Below are positions 60,747 through 64,000 of a DNA stretch of 64,000 nucleotides, in pieces. A model generated the notes under the pieces. It saw nothing but the letters and a program-made list of their open reading frames with translations, had not been told where the DNA came from and made no database searches. Both the position numbers and the translations under genes were made by a program. The DNA comes from Coffea arabica (taxonomy: Eukaryota > Streptophyta > Magnoliopsida > Gentianales > Rubiaceae), in the NCBI RefSeq assembly GCF_036785885.1, contig NC_092329.1, positions 9,610,001-9,674,000 on the forward strand, read 5' to 3'. Position 1 is the stretch's first letter; each line of letters opens with the position of its first letter.

Positions 60747-63700
60747 ATGCCTCGTTCTTCTCGTACAGGCGAATTAATTTTCGACCTTGAAGTAGAGAAG
60801 ACCGCGCGTAAAACGAGGAAAGAAACCAGGTAGCTCAGAGAAGAGCAATACGGTATTGCACCTCAGGGACTTGATCCAGAGGTTGAGCCGACAAATTTGT
60901 CTGGTGACAATTCGAGTGATTCAGACCAAGAGAAAGTCACTATGGCAAATGCACGAACACTAAGGGAGTTGGCTGCTCCTGATTTAAATCAGCAGCCCTT
61001 GTGCATTACTTTTCCAAATTTAAATGATGACACTCCCTTTGAACTAAAATCTGGTCTAATTCATCTCTTGCCATCTTTCCATGGTCTACCAGGCGAGGAG
61101 CCCTACAAGCACTTGCAAGAGTTCGACGTCGTTTGCAACAGTATGAAACCCCCGGGAATTACAGAAGAGCAAATAAAGATGAGGGCCTTCCCCTTCTCTT
61201 TGAAAGACTCCGCAAAAGACTGGCTCTACTACCTACCGCCTGGTAGTATCACCACGTGGGACCAATTGAAGAAAAAATTTCTGGACAAGTACTTTCCGGC
61301 GTCTTGAGCTGCGAGCCTAAGGAAAGAGATATGTGGTATCAAACAACACCCTAGCGAGTCTCTCTATGAGTACTGGGAGAGATTTAAGAAACTGTGCACC
61401 AAATGCCCTCAGCATCAGATAAGTGAGCAACTGCTTATTCAATATTTCTATGAGGGGTTGCTTTTCAGGGACAGAAGCATAATCGATGCTGCAAGTGGAG
61501 GGGCGTTGGTGAACAAAACCCCTCGAGGAGCATGGGAGTTGATTGAAGGGATGGCTGAGAACTCACAGCAGTTTGGTTCAAGAGAAGACATCCCGACGCG
61601 TAGGGTGAATGAGGTGGAAACGTCCTCTATCCAACAGCAGATCTCCGAATTAACATCTTTCGTAAGACAATTAGCTGTGGGGAGTGCTTCACAAGCCAAA
61701 GTGTGTGGGGTGTGCACTGCCGTGGGTCATCCTACGGAAATGTGTCCACTGGTTCAAGAAGAAACGGCAGAACAGGTGAACATGGCTGGCCACGTGCCCG
61801 CGCTAAGAAAGCAGTACGACCCGTACTCAAACACCTACAATCCTGGTTGGAGGGATCACCCCAACCTTAGCTATGGAGGAAATAGGCAGTCTAACTTTGT
61901 GCCAAATAGATCACAAGGGCACCAACAGCAGTATCATCCTCGCCCACCACCACCACCATCCTCTTCAAACTCAAGTCCGTCCATGGAAGAGATGATGAAG
62001 CAATTACTTGCTAACCAACAAAAGACGGATTCAGACCTGCAAAGCATGAGAAATCAATTGGGACAGGTGCAATCATTGCAAAATCAAATGAATCAAATGG
62101 CTATAACAATCAACCGTTTGGAGTTCCAAATTCAAGGAAAGTTGCCATCTCAACCTGAGGCAAATCCAAAGAATGTAAGCGCAATGACCTTAAGGAGTGG
62201 CAAGGAAGTTCAAGGACCCAAACCGGTGATTCCTAAAGACAAGGACGAAAAACGGATTGAGAAAGAATTGGAAGAGGAGGGCACAGACAACAAAAATGCA
62301 AAGGTACCCTCGAACCCAATTCCTACAACTAAAACTAATCCACCTCCCTTTCCTAGCAGGTTAGAGAAACCAAAGAAGCAAGACAAGGAAAAAGAGGTCC
62401 TGGAGATCTTTCGCAAGGTGGAGATCAACATACCCCTACTGGATGCGATTGAACAAGTACCCAGGTACGCAAAATTTTTGAGGGACCTGTGTGCCAACCG
62501 CAAGCGGTTGAAGGGAAATGAACGAGTTATAGTTGGGGAGAATGTTTCAGCAATTCTACAAAGAAAGCTTCCACCGAAATGCGGAGATCCAGGTATGTTT
62601 ACTATTTCTTGTAGGATAGGTAATATTTTGATTGGAAAGGCCATGTTAGACCTAGGAGCCTCGATTAATGTCATGCCAAAGTCCATTTCTGCTTCATTGA
62701 ACTTAGGCCCTTTGAAAGAGACTGGGATAATAATCCAATTAGCTGACAGGACCAATGCATACCCTGACGGGTTGATTGAAGATGTTTTGGTAAAAATTAA
62801 TGAATTGGTTTTTCCATCTGATTTTTATGTGCTCGACATGGAGGATGAACACTCCCGTGATCCGTCACCTTTGTTGTTAGGCAGACCCTTTTTTAGCACA
62901 GCCCGAACCAAAATTGATGTTAATAAGGGTACTTTGTCTATGAAATTTGATGGTGAGATTGTTCACTTTAACATCTTTGAGACCATGAAATATCCATCCG
63001 ATTCAAATGTTGGCTCTGTTTTCTCGATAAATGTTATTGACGCTGCTATACAGGAGGTTTTTGAAATTGAAGGCAGGGATGAGCTAGAGGTCGTTCTGAC
63101 CAGGCACTTCGAGTCCGAAACGACCTCTGGAGTAGAGTTGAGTGAAGAGCTTAAATGCGTGATTGGATCATTGCAAACGTTACCAACCACGAAGACAAGG
63201 TATGACCTCGCACCCATTTTTATACCTAAACCTCACAAAAGGTTACTTCCATCTGTGGTGCAGGCACCTGTCTTGGAACTAAAATCACTGCCGAAACACC
63301 TAAAGTATGTATACTTAGGTGAAGGGGAGACACTTCCAGTGATCATCTCCGCGGGTTTATCAAAGGTTCAAGAAGAGAAACTACTTCGAGTTCTTAGGGA
63401 ACATAAGCAGGCGATAGGATGGACCATCGCCGATATCAAGGGAATTAGCCCCGTGGTGTGTATGCACCGAATTCGACTCGAGGAGAATGCTAAACCCGTA
63501 CGGCAAGCTCAACGGAGATTAAATCCTCTCATGATGGAGGTCGTAAAGAAAGAGATTTTAAAACTGCTGGACGTTGGAATTATATTTGCAATATCAGATA
63601 ACCCGTGGGTAAGTCCAGTACAGGTGGTCCCGAAGAAGGCGGTGACGGTAGAATCAAACCAAGAGGGTGAGCTCGTACCAATTCGAAAGCCCACCGAATG

Positions 63701-64000
63701 GCGACAGTGTATCGATTACCGAAAGCTAAATGCCGTCACGAAAAAGGACCATTTCCCCCTCCCTTTCATTGACCAAATGGTGGAGCGATTAGCATGTCGG
63801 GTTTACTATTGTTTCTTGGATGGATTTTCAGGTTATTTTCAAATTGCCATCGCACCCGAGGATCAAGAGAAGACTACTTTCACCTGCCCATTTGGAACAT
63901 TTGCATACCGAAAGATGCCATTTGGATTGTGTAATGCACCTGCTACCTTCCAAAGATGCATGGTAAGTATCTTTTCAGAATATGTTGAGAAGATTATTGA
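60747..64000 (+). pseudogene. Gypsy (Athila-like) gag-pol, two stops, continues past the window
   Basis: The frame from ATG 60747 is broken by TAG at 60831-60833 and TGA at 61305-61307, then stays open to the window end (at least 897 codons). It holds the retrotransposon gag core (FKSL-like LPSFHGLPGEEPYKHLQEF; AKDWLYYLPPGSITTWDQL; then YEYWERFKKLC), a zinc knuckle CGVCTAVGHPTEMC and a protease with MLDLGASINVMP. The RT begins with WRQCIDYRKLNAVTKKDHFP, FLDGFSGYFQIAIAP and RKMPFGLCNAPATFQRCM. The DLGASIN protease and PFGLCNAPATFQRCM text fit the Athila lineage. Both stops sit where CAG and CGA codons would be expected, so each could be one C-to-T change. RT catalytic centre and integrase lie beyond the edge. 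Confidence 0.92.

Overview
The window looks like low-GC, repeat-rich nuclear DNA from a flowering plant, most likely a eudicot. The evidence is spliced genes with GT-AG introns, a plant subgroup IVa bHLH factor, a FAR1/FHY3-type MULE transposase, Athila-like gypsy, copia and plant L1-type elements, and several MITE families. I cannot name the genus. Only three host-type loci look well preserved or nearly so: the 3' part of a tubulin-folding cofactor A gene (1-2550), a complete four-exon bHLH gene (12393-14601) and a FAR1-like transposase gene (20523-22865).

Layout. From 1 to 20 kb lie the TBCA end, a long intergenic region, the bHLH gene and a 2.4-5 kb repeat block present twice in direct orientation (about 3.9-9.0 kb and 16.3-20.0 kb). 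Later MITE insertions (Stowaway, hAT-like, Mutator-like) sit in this region. From 20 to 39 kb is what I interpret as a large MULE-type locus. It has a FAR1-domain transposase on + and a convergent minus-strand set: an unknown 210-aa ORF, a duplicated cassette, and a 15-exon gene that joins an HMG-box-like domain, a mobile-domain-like segment and a Ulp1 (C48)-like C-terminus. That last gene has three in-frame stops, and its Ulp1 domain lacks the catalytic His and Cys. Two sister copies of a long-TIR Mutator-like MITE sit in two of its introns.

From 39 to 46 kb there is an inverted-repeat structure with internal duplication, then a full-length but broken copia element (41189-45818, TSD AAAAC). 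From 49 to 53 kb there are two dead genes: a histidinol-phosphate phosphatase (IMPL2/HISN7-like) pseudogene split by a GC-rich MITE, and a wall-associated-kinase-like pseudogene that lacks its ectodomain.

From 53 to 64 kb an L1-type LINE with two frameshifts is cut by an Athila-like gypsy element, whose 1656-bp 5' LTR, PBS, gag, protease and start of RT are visible up to the window edge.

The genes do not form one pathway. The main story is layered transposition, with an accessory-gene-carrying MULE as the most unusual part.
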